Positions 34,413-43,004 of a stretch of 64,000 bases of DNA are shown piece by piece. Where the stretch lies: assembly GCF_014648915.1 (NCBI RefSeq), contig NZ_BMSA01000004.1, positions 186,001 to 250,000 on the forward strand. The letters run 5' to 3'. The DNA comes from Streptomyces phaeofaciens. GTDB taxonomy: Bacteria; Actinomycetota; Actinomycetes; Streptomycetales; Streptomycetaceae. Within the stretch, counting starts at the first letter, position 1. Each line of letters begins with the position of its first letter. The notes beneath the pieces were generated by a model, which did no database searches, was not told the origin of the DNA, and saw nothing but the letters and a program-made list of their open reading frames with translations. The position numbers and the translations under genes were made by a program.

Positions 34413-34905
34413 CCCTGACCTCGGATCGATCTCGATGGGCCGACTATTCGCCCGTGGCCGCACCGGTTTCAGGCATTCGGGCGACGGCGACCGCAGCCGT
34501 CGGCGACCCAGCCCGCAGGTGCCGGTGACGCACGGCGCGCGGACAGGCTTCGGACGAGGAGTCGGCGGGAACTCAGGACCTTGCCCATGCCCAGCGGACC
34601 GGGCCCTGGTCGGAACGGGGGGACACGGACACGGACTTCCCGCCCTCCGGCGAGGTCCGCGCACCGCCACCTCGGGGCCCGGCCGCTCGTCGGCCTGACG
34701 TCACCTTCCAGCGTGCCTCCGATCGAGCGCAGGCGCACACCTACCGCTCCCCCGGCAATCGCCCGCGCGCAGCGCTGGGTAGCGTCCGGACAGGCCCGGA
34801 AGTACGCTTTTCACAAAGTCGAGGATCGAACAACGGGGCCGAAGCCCCGTCGAGATCGCACCCCTTTGGCCGTCTCTGATCGCGATCAGCAGGCAGGGTG
34901 ACTTG
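34413..34905. other. Divergent intergenic region, nothing recognised
   Basis: No supported gene, RNA or repeat is seen. Short frames exist on both strands but lack ribosome sites and family resemblance. Promoters for the divergent phosphoesterase and ATC-hydrolase-like genes must lie here. DNA around 34800-34900 is relatively A/T-rich. Confidence 0.5.
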
Positions 34906-35637
34906 ATGAATGCCATCGACAAGGCAATCGGAGCAGAGGCCCATTGGTTGATGGGTCGCGTGATGCCCCGCAAGTTTCTGGGCGAGGTCCGCAAACACGT
35001 CCACCATGTGGCACCCGATCGTGAGGACGAGCTGATCGACGCGATCCGCGCGAGGGCGGAGGAGATCGCCGACGCGGACGAGGACATGGCCACCGACGGT
35101 TCGTCGAAGGGTGCGCTGGCGATCGGTGCGGTGGTACTGGCCGCGTTCGAGACGCTGACCCCTCTGTTCGACGGGGACGAGAAGCGTACGATCCGCTATC
35201 TCCAGCACGCGATGAGCCCGGTGCTGAGGCGCCCGTACGACATGGCCTTCTCGACCCTCAACGAGCGGGACCACGCGCTCGACAAGATCGAGAAGACGTG
35301 CCGCGTGATGGTGAAGCTCTACCCCGCTCACTTCGAGTTCGACTTTCAACGACCGGAGCCGGGCCTTTTCGAGATGAACGTCAGGCGCTGCTTCTGGCGC
35401 GACTTCTTCGCCCGCCACGACGCCACGCCCGTCACGACGGTGATGTGCGCGTTCGACGTCAATTTCATGAAGGCGATCGACCCCGCGGTCAGCGGACTGC
35501 GCGCCGAACGCACCTCACTGCTGTCACTCGGTGACAGTGAGTGCCGCTTCGCCGTCCTTGAGACCGACGACCCTCTCAACGGCTACAGCGATGCTCTCGA
35601 GACGCGGTTCGTCGACGGCAAGGAGAGCAACGGCTGA
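34906..35637 (+). CDS. L-2-amino-thiazoline-4-carboxylate hydrolase-like protein
   Basis: The 243-residue protein resembles the ATC hydrolase-type family (PF14196). Supporting features are AHWLMGRVMPRKFL near the N-terminus, a long helical middle, and a conserved C-terminal half with FEMNVRRCFWRDFFARHDATP, TTVMCAFDVNFMKAI and LSLGDSECRFAVLE (the first in parts). The characterised family member opens a thiazoline ring during cysteine synthesis; most relatives are unassigned. The ATG is preferred over the adjacent TTG and follows AGGGTGAC. The gene stands alone, convergent with operon 2. Confidence 0.65.
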   Translation: MNAIDKAIGAEAHWLMGRVMPRKFLGEVRKHVHHVAPDREDELIDAIRARAEEIADADEDMATDGSSKGALAIGAVVLAAFETLTPLFDGDEKRTIRYLQHAMSPVLRRPYDMAFSTLNERDHALDKIEKTCRVMVKLYPAHFEFDFQRPEPGLFEMNVRRCFWRDFFARHDATPVTTVMCAFDVNFMKAIDPAVSGLRAERTSLLSLGDSECRFAVLETDDPLNGYSDALETRFVDGKESNG

Positions 35638-35668
35638 CGAGCTTCGTGGTGAGGACGGACATGTTCCG

Positions 35669-37642
35669 TCAGGCCCGGCGGTTTCGGCGTTCGGCGCCGA
35701 GGCGGGCGTAGTGGGCGATGAGTTCGGGGGTGTCCACCGCCGCGGGTTGGACGACCTGTTCGACCGGGGCGCCCTGGAGCAGGCGTTTGATCGGGACCTC
35801 GAGTTTCTTGCCGGTGCGGGTGTGCGGGATGCCCGGTACTTCGAGGATCTCGTCGGGGACGTGGCGGGGTGAGGCGCCGGTCCGGATGGCGTCGCGGATC
35901 TTCTGACGGAGCGTGTCGTCCAGGGTCGCCCCGGCCGCGGGGACCACGAAGAGCGGCATCCAGTAGCCGCCGTCGGGCTCCTCCGCACCGATGACCAGGG
36001 CCTCGGCGATCTCGGGGAGGCGTTCGACGACGTCGTGGACGTCGGCGCTGCCGAGGCGGACGCCGTTGCGGTTCAGGGTGCTGTCGGAGCGGCCGTGGAC
36101 GATCACCGAACCGTGTCCCGTCACCGTGATCCAGTCGCCGTGCCGCCAGACGCCGGGGTAGGTGGAGAAGTAGGCGTCGCGGTAGCGGGTGCCGTCGGGG
36201 TCGTTCCAGAAGCGCAGCGGCATCGACGGCATGGGGCGGGTGACGACCAGCTCGCCGACCTGGCCGGTGACGGGAAAGCCCTCGGTGTCGAACGCGGCCA
36301 GGGCCACGCCCAGGTGGGGTGCCGACAACTCCCCCGCCCAGACCGGGATGTTGGGCGCGCCGCCCGCGAACCCGGACACCACGTCCGTGCCGCCGCTGAT
36401 CGAAGCCAGCAGCACGTGTTCGCCCACGTGGTCGCGGACCCAGGGGTAGGCGGAGGCCGGCAGGGCGGAGCCGGTGCAGCCGACCACGCGGACGGCCGAC
36501 AGGTCGTGCACGGACGGGTCGATGCCGAACTTGGCCATGCCCAGCAGGTACTGGGGGCTGGTGCCGAACACGGTCACCTGGTGGCGGGCGGCCAGTTCCC
36601 ACAGGACGTCCGGCTTGGCGAAGGGTGCCGGGCTGCCGTCGTACGTGCAGGTGGTGGCACCGGTCAGGAGGGTGGAGGCGACCAGGTTCCACATCATCCA
36701 GTGCGTGGTGGTGTACCACAGGACGCGGTCACCGGGGCCGAGGTCGGAGTGCAGGCCGAGGGTCTTGAGGTGCTCCAGCAGTACGCCGCCGTGGCCGTGG
36801 ACGATGCCTTTGGGCAGGCCGGTGGTGCCGGAGGAGAAAACGACCCACAGGGGGTGGTCGAACGGCACCGGTGTGCAGGTGAGTTCCTCGGTGCGGGTGG
36901 ACGCGTCCTCCCACGGGACCACCAGGGACGGGTAGACGGCGTCGGGCCAGGGCAGGCCCACATGGTTCACCAGGATCGTGGCCTTCAACGTCGGCAGCGC
37001 GCGCGCCAGTTCGAGGGTGGCGTCGCAGCGGTCGTGGGTGGTGCCGTTGAAGAGGTAGCCGTCGGCGGCGATCAGGACGGTGGGTTCGAGCTGGGCGAAC
37101 CGGTCGGCGGCGGCCTGTGGGGCGTAGTCCTGGCCGCACACCGACCAGACGGCGCCGAGACTGGCGGCGGCGAGGAACGAGACGATGGCGTGCGGGGTGT
37201 TGGGCAGGTAGCCCACGACCCGGTCGCCCGGCTCCACCCCCAGGTCACGCAGGGTCTCGGCCACCGAGGCGACCTGTGCGCGCAGCCGCCTGCCGGTCAC
37301 CTCGTACCCGGCGCCGGTCTCGTCGAGGGCGACGATCGCCACGTCGTCGTCCGCGAGGTCGCGCAGGGCGTGGTGGGTGTAGTTGAGGGTGGCGCCGGGG
37401 AACCAGCGGGCGCCCGGCATCCGTTCCTCCTCCAGTACCCGCTCGTACGGGGTGTCCGCGTCGACGGCGAAGTACTCCCACACCGCGCCCCAGAAGCCCG
37501 CCAGGTCGGTGACCGACCAGTGGTGCAGGGCGGCGTAGTCGGTGCCGTCCGTCCCGGCGTAACGGGCGAAGTCCATGATGCGGCTGTCGGCGACGGCCTG
37601 CGGGTCGGGCGTCGTGAAGGGGTCGGGGTACGGCCTGGTCAT
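35669..37642 (-). CDS. Acetoacetyl-CoA synthetase (operon 2)
   Basis: The 657-residue protein is an ANL-superfamily acyl-CoA ligase of acetoacetyl-CoA synthetase type. The AMP-binding motif is FSSGTTGLPKGIVHGHGG, followed by HSDLGPGDRVLWYTTTHWMMWN (in parts). Near the C-terminus are DSTLNRNGVRLGSADVH and the catalytic lysine in HTRTGKKLEVPIK. It joins acetoacetate to CoA with ATP. It is the last gene of operon 2, and its ATG overlaps the hydroxylase stop. Its presence suggests that the pathway releases acetoacetate, which is then channelled to acetyl-CoA. Confidence 0.92.
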   Translation of the reverse strand: MTRPYPDPFTTPDPQAVADSRIMDFARYAGTDGTDYAALHHWSVTDLAGFWGAVWEYFAVDADTPYERVLEEERMPGARWFPGATLNYTHHALRDLADDDVAIVALDETGAGYEVTGRRLRAQVASVAETLRDLGVEPGDRVVGYLPNTPHAIVSFLAAASLGAVWSVCGQDYAPQAAADRFAQLEPTVLIAADGYLFNGTTHDRCDATLELARALPTLKATILVNHVGLPWPDAVYPSLVVPWEDASTRTEELTCTPVPFDHPLWVVFSSGTTGLPKGIVHGHGGVLLEHLKTLGLHSDLGPGDRVLWYTTTHWMMWNLVASTLLTGATTCTYDGSPAPFAKPDVLWELAARHQVTVFGTSPQYLLGMAKFGIDPSVHDLSAVRVVGCTGSALPASAYPWVRDHVGEHVLLASISGGTDVVSGFAGGAPNIPVWAGELSAPHLGVALAAFDTEGFPVTGQVGELVVTRPMPSMPLRFWNDPDGTRYRDAYFSTYPGVWRHGDWITVTGHGSVIVHGRSDSTLNRNGVRLGSADVHDVVERLPEIAEALVIGAEEPDGGYWMPLFVVPAAGATLDDTLRQKIRDAIRTGASPRHVPDEILEVPGIPHTRTGKKLEVPIKRLLQGAPVEQVVQPAAVDTPELIAHYARLGAERRNRRA

Positions 37643-39270
37643 CGTGCGGCGCTCCTCAAGAGGCTCTTCTCGGCGGTCCGCCGGAAAGGGTGGGGGCTGC
37701 GGGTGGTGTGCAGGAGGGACGCCCAGGCGGCGGTGTCCGTGAAGTCGTGGCCCCCGGCGGGGACGACGTCCATGACCACGCGGTCGGGGCGCAGCAGGAC
37801 GGCGTCGGCCCGGCCGGCGCGCAGCCAGGCGGCGAGCGTGCCGTCGTCGTCGAGGCCGGTCACGGGCATCACCCGGGCGCCGAGCCCGTGGGCGAGCGCG
37901 TTCAGCGAGGGCCAGGGGTCGGCGGCGGTCAGGACGGTGAAGGAGTCGCCGAGCAGGTCGTCGAGCCGGGTACGCCGTCCGTCGACGCTCACCCATGGTT
38001 GCGGGCAGTGGGTGCCCGCGAGCCCCCTGCGGGTGCGGCGCCGTACGAGGGGCCCGCCGGTCAGGGGCCGGCTGAGGTCGCGGCCGGCCGCCTCGGTGAG
38101 GCCGGGTATGCGGCAGGCCGCGGCCAGGACCCTGCGGCGCAGCGCGGCGGCGCCGTCCTGGCCTCCGGTCATGGCCCAGCCCAGGGCGACCGCGAGCCGG
38201 ATCACGTGCCGGGCGTGCGGTCCGCGCTCGCTCTCGTAGGTGTCCAGCAGCCGCTCGTCGCCGCCCTGGTCGAGGACACGGGCCAGCTTCCAGGTGAGGT
38301 TGTAGGCGTCCCGCAGGCCCGAGCACAGCCCCTGTCCGATGAACGGCGGGGTGAGGTGGGCGGCGTCGCCGAGGAGGAAGACCCGTCCGCTGCGCCAACG
38401 GTCGGCGATACGCGCCCGGAAGGTGTACTGGGTCTCGCGGACGACCTCGAAGTCCCCGTCGTACGAGGGCGACAGCCAGGGGGCGATCAGCTCGCGGAGC
38501 GGCTCGTGGCCGTCCCGCAGCCGGAACTCCCAGCGGTAGCGGTCCGCGCCGACACGCATGAACGTCGCCGGGCGGTCCGGGTCGCAGATCTGCTCGACGC
38601 CCTCCCAGCAGCGGACGTCGGCTGTCGTGCGGCCGTCGATGACGGTCCAGCGTTCCTCGAAGCGCAGGTCCTCCCACTCGGCGCCGATGGCGTCGCGGGT
38701 GAGGCCGTTCGCGCCGTCGCAGCCGAGGACCGCCTCGGCCAGGAGGTGGTGCTCGCCGTCGTCGTCGCGGTAGGTCACGCGTACGGGCCCCGCGGTGTCC
38801 GGGCCGATGCCGGTGACCTCCACACCGCCCCGCAGTACGCACTCCGGGCGGCGGGCCAGGGCTTCGCGCAGCAGCCGCTCCAGCTCGGGCTGGTCGAACA
38901 TGCTGGTCTGCGGGTAGCCGTGGTGGCCGTGCCCGGAACGCCGGAACTCGGCCATCACCCGGTGCCGGGCGTCCAGGAGACGCAGTCCGCGCGCGGGGCG
39001 GGCGATCGCGGCGAACTCCTCGCCGACGCCCGCGGCCTGGAGGATCCTGCGTACCTCGTCGTCGGTGGCGACGGCCCGCGGGAGCGGGTAGACGTCCTGG
39101 TGTCGTTCGAGGACGACGCTGCGGACTCCGCGCCGGGCGAGGAGGAGGGCGGCGGTCGCGCCCACCGGACCGGCGCCGATGATCACGACGGGTGTGCGGT
39201 CGTTCCGTGCCGGGCCGGGCGTGCCGTCCCGAGGGCCGATGCGGTCGAGGGTCATGTGCGGCTCACTCAC
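37639..39270 (-). CDS. FAD-dependent aromatic hydroxylase, MhpA-like (operon 2)
   Basis: The 543-residue class A monooxygenase has VVIIGAGPVGATAALLLA at the FAD site, VLGCDGANGLTRDAIG as DG motif and VFLLGDAAHLTPPFIGQG as GD motif. The C-terminal thioredoxin-like region (LTAADPWPSLNALAHGLG onward) is typical of 3-(3-hydroxyphenyl)propionate hydroxylase and rifampicin-type relatives. A GTG at 39270 overlaps the upstream FAH stop and follows GAGG; an ATG five codons later is the alternative. It probably adds a second hydroxyl to a phenolic substrate for the dioxygenase. Confidence 0.9.
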   Translation of the reverse strand: MSEPHMTLDRIGPRDGTPGPARNDRTPVVIIGAGPVGATAALLLARRGVRSVVLERHQDVYPLPRAVATDDEVRRILQAAGVGEEFAAIARPARGLRLLDARHRVMAEFRRSGHGHHGYPQTSMFDQPELERLLREALARRPECVLRGGVEVTGIGPDTAGPVRVTYRDDDGEHHLLAEAVLGCDGANGLTRDAIGAEWEDLRFEERWTVIDGRTTADVRCWEGVEQICDPDRPATFMRVGADRYRWEFRLRDGHEPLRELIAPWLSPSYDGDFEVVRETQYTFRARIADRWRSGRVFLLGDAAHLTPPFIGQGLCSGLRDAYNLTWKLARVLDQGGDERLLDTYESERGPHARHVIRLAVALGWAMTGGQDGAAALRRRVLAAACRIPGLTEAAGRDLSRPLTGGPLVRRRTRRGLAGTHCPQPWVSVDGRRTRLDDLLGDSFTVLTAADPWPSLNALAHGLGARVMPVTGLDDDGTLAAWLRAGRADAVLLRPDRVVMDVVPAGGHDFTDTAAWASLLHTTRSPHPFRRTAEKSLLRSAAR

Positions 39271-40216
39271 CTCGGACCTGGTCCGCGTCCGTGACGGGCG
39301 TGCGCTGTTCGCCGAGGGCGATCCGGCCGTCCGGGGTCGCTATCGTCGCCGTGATCACGTCGTCCGCGCGCAGGTAACGGGCGTTGCGGGCCTGGCTCTT
39401 GAAGAACGCCTTCCACTTCATCGCGGGCGGCAGCAGCGCGCCGATCTTCTCGACCGGCTTGGGCGGTGCCTTCAGGGCCGTACCGCCGGGCGTGCCGGTG
39501 AGCAGCAGGTCGCCGGGGTCCAGCGTCTGGAAGCGGGCCAGCAGGGTCAGCGCCCGCGCGGGGCGGACGATCATGTCGGCGAGGGTGCGGTCCTGGCGCA
39601 GTTCGCCGTTGACCGTCAGCCGCAGCCGCAGGTCGATCAGGAGTGCGAAGTCCGCCGGCTCCAGCAGCGCGAGGTAGGGGCCGGTGGGCGTGAAGGTCGG
39701 GTACGACTTGCTCTCGTAGAACTGGGTCTTGGTCAGCTGGACGTCGCGGGCGCTGACGTCGTTGGTGATCACCAGTCCGGCGACGTACGTGGGCAGGTCC
39801 CGCTCCTCGACCACGGTGCCGACGGGCAGGGACGCGCCCATGACGAGCCCGAGTTCGATCTCGTAGTCGAGGAACTGCACATGGGAGGGCCGGACGATGG
39901 CTTCTCCGGGGCCGCTGACCGAGCCGGAGGCCTTGCGGAAGAAGGCGGGCGGAATGTCGCCGCTGAAGCCCGAATCGCGGGCGTGGCTGCGGTAGTTGAC
40001 CATCTGCGCGACGACCCGGCAGGGGGTGGTGACCGGGGAGAGCGCCACCAGGTCGGCGACGGGTGTGCCCTCCTGGCCGGAGGCGGCGGCCTCGTGCACG
40101 GCGGCGCGGTCGGCGATCAGCTCGGCGGTGGTGACGGCCTTGGTGGCGACCGGGACGGCCCGGTCGCCGCGGACGGCCCACCAGCCTTCGGCGGTGCGCA
40201 GGACGTTGGTGCTCAT
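39263..40216 (-). CDS. FAH-family hydrolase (operon 2)
   Basis: The 317-residue protein has VVAQMVNYRSHARDSG, LDYEIELGLVMGASLP with metal ligands, LVITNDVSARDVQL and LLTGTPGGTALKAP. This is the FAH fold of fumarylpyruvate and acylpyruvate hydrolases. It would cleave the C-C bond of the ring-opened intermediate. It overlaps the dioxygenase upstream (ATGA) and the hydroxylase downstream. Together with the acetoacetyl-CoA synthetase it suggests hydrolysis that yields acetoacetate. Confidence 0.88.
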   Translation of the reverse strand: MSTNVLRTAEGWWAVRGDRAVPVATKAVTTAELIADRAAVHEAAASGQEGTPVADLVALSPVTTPCRVVAQMVNYRSHARDSGFSGDIPPAFFRKASGSVSGPGEAIVRPSHVQFLDYEIELGLVMGASLPVGTVVEERDLPTYVAGLVITNDVSARDVQLTKTQFYESKSYPTFTPTGPYLALLEPADFALLIDLRLRLTVNGELRQDRTLADMIVRPARALTLLARFQTLDPGDLLLTGTPGGTALKAPPKPVEKIGALLPPAMKWKAFFKSQARNARYLRADDVITATIATPDGRIALGEQRTPVTDADQVRGE

Positions 40217-41331
40217 GAGTTCACGGCTTTCAGCAGGCCCAGCAGACGGGCGGGGTCGAGTTCGTTGTCGCCGCGCAGGGCGTGCAGCACCTCGCGGAGC
40301 TTGGCGGGGGAAGGCGTGGCGCCGAGGAAGTCACGGGTGGCCGGCGGGCCCCACTGGGCGAGGCCGCTGGTGGACATGGGCGCCCACCCGGGTTCGACGT
40401 CGCAGGAGAACAGGTCGCCGTCGGCGAAGTGCTCCAGCATGAAGCGGTCGGGGTCGCGCCAGTAGTCGAAGAGCTGGCTGCCCTGGATGTGCCGGCCGAT
40501 GCCCCAGCTGCGCCGGTAGCCGCGCTCGCCCAGGTACTCGCCGCCGGCGGCGATCGCGTCCAGGTCGGTGACCTGGTAGGCGGAGTGGACATAGCCCGAC
40601 CCCGGCCCCAGGTGCATGGCCAGTGTGTGGTGGTCGGCCGGTACGCCTCCCAGGTCGCAGCGGATGAACGCCATCGTCGGGCCCCGGTCGCGCCGGCCGT
40701 CCAGGTACAGGAAGTCGGACACGATCATGCCGAGCGTGTCCAGGTACCAGCCCAGGGCACGGGCGAACACCCGGGTCTCCAGGACCACATGCCCCAGACG
40801 CTGGATGCGGGCCGGCTCACGGGGCGGGCGCTGGGTGGTGTTCGTACGCCGGTGATCCGTGCCGAAGTTGAGCAGCAGCGGCCGCTGTCCGGGCAGTTCG
40901 GGGAGCCGCTCGGCGCAGTGCGCCACCCGGACCGGGAAGCCCGAGGGGTCGAGCAGGTCGACCACCTTGCCGCCGCCGGGCACGTCCGCCTCCCGCACAT
41001 CCGTACCGGTGGCCCGCGCCAGGCGGTCCAGGTCGGCCGGCTCGGCGGCGCGGAACACCGGGCCGATGAAACGGGACGTACGGCCGCGCCGGATCACCAT
41101 GCAGGGCGGGCCGGCGAAGGTGCCGCGCAGCCACAGTGCGTCCGGTGTACGGGCCGCCACCGAGAAGCCGAAGTCGAGCGCGAACACCTCGGCCCGCGCC
41201 AGGTCGGGCTTCTCGAACTCCAGCCAGCCGAGGTCCGCGACCTTGATGACGGGGTTCCGGGAGCGCCCCGGATGCTCTCCCCGCAGGGCGCCTCGCTCGC
41301 TGTGGAGGTCCTGATGGGCCGTCCGGGACAT
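40213..41331 (-). CDS. VOC-family extradiol dioxygenase (operon 2)
   Basis: The 372-residue two-module VOC protein carries the putative iron ligands in the second half: LGHVVLETRVFARALGWY (His), VHSAYQVTDLDAI (His) and PDRFMLEHFADGD (Glu). It resembles 2,3-dihydroxybiphenyl- and 3-methylcatechol-type dioxygenases. GGAGG lies 6 nt before the ATG, and a longer open frame running into the operator region is rejected. It is the first gene of operon 2, facing a TetR gene across two operator-like repeats. Confidence 0.87.
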   Translation of the reverse strand: MSRTAHQDLHSERGALRGEHPGRSRNPVIKVADLGWLEFEKPDLARAEVFALDFGFSVAARTPDALWLRGTFAGPPCMVIRRGRTSRFIGPVFRAAEPADLDRLARATGTDVREADVPGGGKVVDLLDPSGFPVRVAHCAERLPELPGQRPLLLNFGTDHRRTNTTQRPPREPARIQRLGHVVLETRVFARALGWYLDTLGMIVSDFLYLDGRRDRGPTMAFIRCDLGGVPADHHTLAMHLGPGSGYVHSAYQVTDLDAIAAGGEYLGERGYRRSWGIGRHIQGSQLFDYWRDPDRFMLEHFADGDLFSCDVEPGWAPMSTSGLAQWGPPATRDFLGATPSPAKLREVLHALRGDNELDPARLLGLLKAVNS

Positions 41332-41357
41332 GGCATCCTCCAAGCAACATCGCTGTA

Positions 41358-41370
41358 ATGAGGAAATCAT
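41358..41370. promoter_or_regulatory. TetR operator copy 1
   Basis: ATGAGGAAATCAT: ATGA-N5-TCAT inverted arms. It shares the pattern ATGAnGAAnTCAT with copy 2 and lies just upstream of the dioxygenase gene. Confidence 0.6.
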
Positions 41371-41411
41371 CAAGTGTGACAGTTCCGCCGTCAAGGCGTT
41401 CACGACAGGAA

Positions 41412-41424
41412 ATGACGAATTCAT
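41412..41424. promoter_or_regulatory. TetR operator copy 2
   Basis: ATGACGAATTCAT, the second copy, lies just upstream of the TetR promoter. Confidence 0.6.
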
Positions 41425-41452
41425 CAGAACTGCGATCGCCCTCTGTCCCCGT

Positions 41453-41458
41453 TAGACT
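41453..41458 (+). promoter_or_regulatory. Putative -10 box of a leaderless TetR transcript
   Basis: TAGACT ends 6 nt before the ATG at 41465, and no ribosome site is present. This fits leaderless transcription. Confidence 0.45.
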
Positions 41459-41464
41459 CTGCGC

Positions 41465-42100
41465 ATGCCTACGTCAGCCCCGCCCAGCAACCGCTTCGAG
41501 CGGCGCCGCGCCGAGACCCGCGGGGCGCTCGTCCGCGCGGCCCGGCAGATCCTCGCCGAGACCGGGGACACCGGCGCCAGCATCCAGGCGATCGCCGAGC
41601 GCGCGGACGTCGGCTTCGGCTCCTTCTACAACCACTTCGAGTCCAAGACGGATCTGTTCGAGGCGGCGGTGGTGGACGCCCTGGAGGAGTTCGGCCAGAC
41701 CTTCGACGCGCGTCTGACCGGGATCGACGACCCGGCGGAGCTCGTCGCCGCGGGTTTCCGGCTCAGCGCGCGGATGGCGGACTCCCACCCGGAGCTGATG
41801 CAGATCCTGCGCCGGCGCGGCCTCGCGCACATCCACGCGGAGAACGGCCTGACCGCCCGGGCGCTGCGCGACCTCCAGGTCGGCATGGCCTCCGGCCGCT
41901 TCACCGTCCTGGACCCGACGGTCGCCCTGTCCGCGCTGGGCGGAGCCCTGCTGTCCCTGGTCGAGCTGAGGTTCGCCCGCCCCGACCTGGACGGCGACGA
42001 GGCCGCGTCGCACCTCGCCGAGATGGTCCTGCGCATGCTGGGCGTCCCGCCGGACGACGCCCACGAGGTCGCCCGGCGCCCGCTCCCCGACCTCGCCTGA
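41465..42100 (+). CDS. TetR-family regulator of operon 2
   Basis: The 211-residue protein has the TetR helix-turn-helix (TGASIQAIAERADVGFGSFY, NHFESKTDLFEAAV) and a helical ligand domain. No ribosome site precedes the ATG; a -10-like TAGACT 6 nt upstream suggests leaderless mRNA. Two related operator-like repeats lie between it and the dioxygenase gene, so it probably represses operon 2 and itself and is released by a pathway compound. Confidence 0.9.
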   Translation: MPTSAPPSNRFERRRAETRGALVRAARQILAETGDTGASIQAIAERADVGFGSFYNHFESKTDLFEAAVVDALEEFGQTFDARLTGIDDPAELVAAGFRLSARMADSHPELMQILRRRGLAHIHAENGLTARALRDLQVGMASGRFTVLDPTVALSALGGALLSLVELRFARPDLDGDEAASHLAEMVLRMLGVPPDDAHEVARRPLPDLA

Positions 42101-42129
42101 CCGCCGGTCGACGCACGCGCCACGCGGCG

Positions 42130-42240
42130 GACGGCGTGATGGACGACTCGGCGGAGGACCAGGTGGAGGAATCGGTGAAGGAATCGGCGGACGACTAGGC
42201 GGAGGACCCGGCGGACGACTCGGCGGACGACGAGCTCGGG
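42130..42240. repeat. Degenerate repeat array covering the DUF2993 stop codon
   Basis: Repeats built on GGCGGACGACTCGGCGGA-type units span the 3' end of the minus-strand gene. The stop arises where GACTCGGCGG becomes GACTAGGCGG. The same minus-strand frame stays open for about 30 codons beyond it, Ser/Glu-rich. Confidence 0.6.
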
Positions 42241-43004
42241 CGGAAGGTGACCGAGCGGCCGGTGAAGCGGGCGTCGATCCCGTCCTGCGTGGTGGTGACC
42301 GACCGCAGGCGCAGCCCCTCGGGCACGTTCCGCACCGGAACCGGCTCCTCCAGGGCCTTGTCGAGCAGCGCCTTCAGGGGCGGGAACAACGTGCCCTGGA
42401 CGACACGCACGTCCGTGAACGCGATGCGATTGCCGCTCGCCGCCGAGACCGCCGCGCTCACGGTCACGTCGCCGGCGAGCGGAAGGCCGACCGTCGCGTT
42501 GATCCGGCCCGGCTCGTCGCCCCGCGAGACGTCCGGGCCGAGCGCGTCCGACACGTCCTCGTACGACAGGAACGCGGTCGCGTCCACGCTGCGCGCGTGG
42601 GCCTCGTCGGCATCGCCCGAGGTCTCCAGGCCGTCGAGGCCGACGGTCAGCTTCGTCACGGGCAGCGGTCGCGACGTTCCGTCGGCGGGGATGTCGTGGG
42701 CGGTGAGGTCGACGTGCCGCAGGCTGCCCTCGGCCAGCTGGGTCAGCACGGGGAAGCCGCCGACGTGCACCGAAGGGCGCTCGGCGGTTCCCATGCCGTC
42801 CTGGAACGCCTCGGCCGTACGGCTCTCCGCGCGGGCCGCGGCGACCCGGTCGACGGCGACGCCCCCGGCCAGCAGCGCCACGAGGGACGCGGCGGCGACG
42901 ATCAGGCGTCGCCGCCTCGGGGCCGGGGGGCTCACGTACACGGCGGAGTCGGCGTAGCGGGGTTCGCCGACGCGTTCGTCATCGGGCCGGAACTGCTGGT
43001 CCAT
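42195..43004 (-). CDS. DUF2993 (LmeA-like) membrane-anchored protein
   Basis: The 269-residue protein has a cytoplasmic N-terminus, a transmembrane helix (RRRLIVAAASLVALLAGGVA, about residues 31-50) and an external domain. VHVGGFPVLTQLAEGSLRHVDL and VTKLTVGLDGLE are typical of DUF2993 proteins; the mycobacterial relative LmeA binds phospholipid and affects lipomannan. The Ser-rich C-terminus ends in a repeat array that contains the stop codon. The start overlaps the upstream TetR gene by 73 bp, so the two are co-transcribed. Confidence 0.83.
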   Translation of the reverse strand: MDQQFRPDDERVGEPRYADSAVYVSPPAPRRRRLIVAAASLVALLAGGVAVDRVAAARAESRTAEAFQDGMGTAERPSVHVGGFPVLTQLAEGSLRHVDLTAHDIPADGTSRPLPVTKLTVGLDGLETSGDADEAHARSVDATAFLSYEDVSDALGPDVSRGDEPGRINATVGLPLAGDVTVSAAVSAASGNRIAFTDVRVVQGTLFPPLKALLDKALEEPVPVRNVPEGLRLRSVTTTQDGIDARFTGRSVTFRPSSSSAESSAGSSA

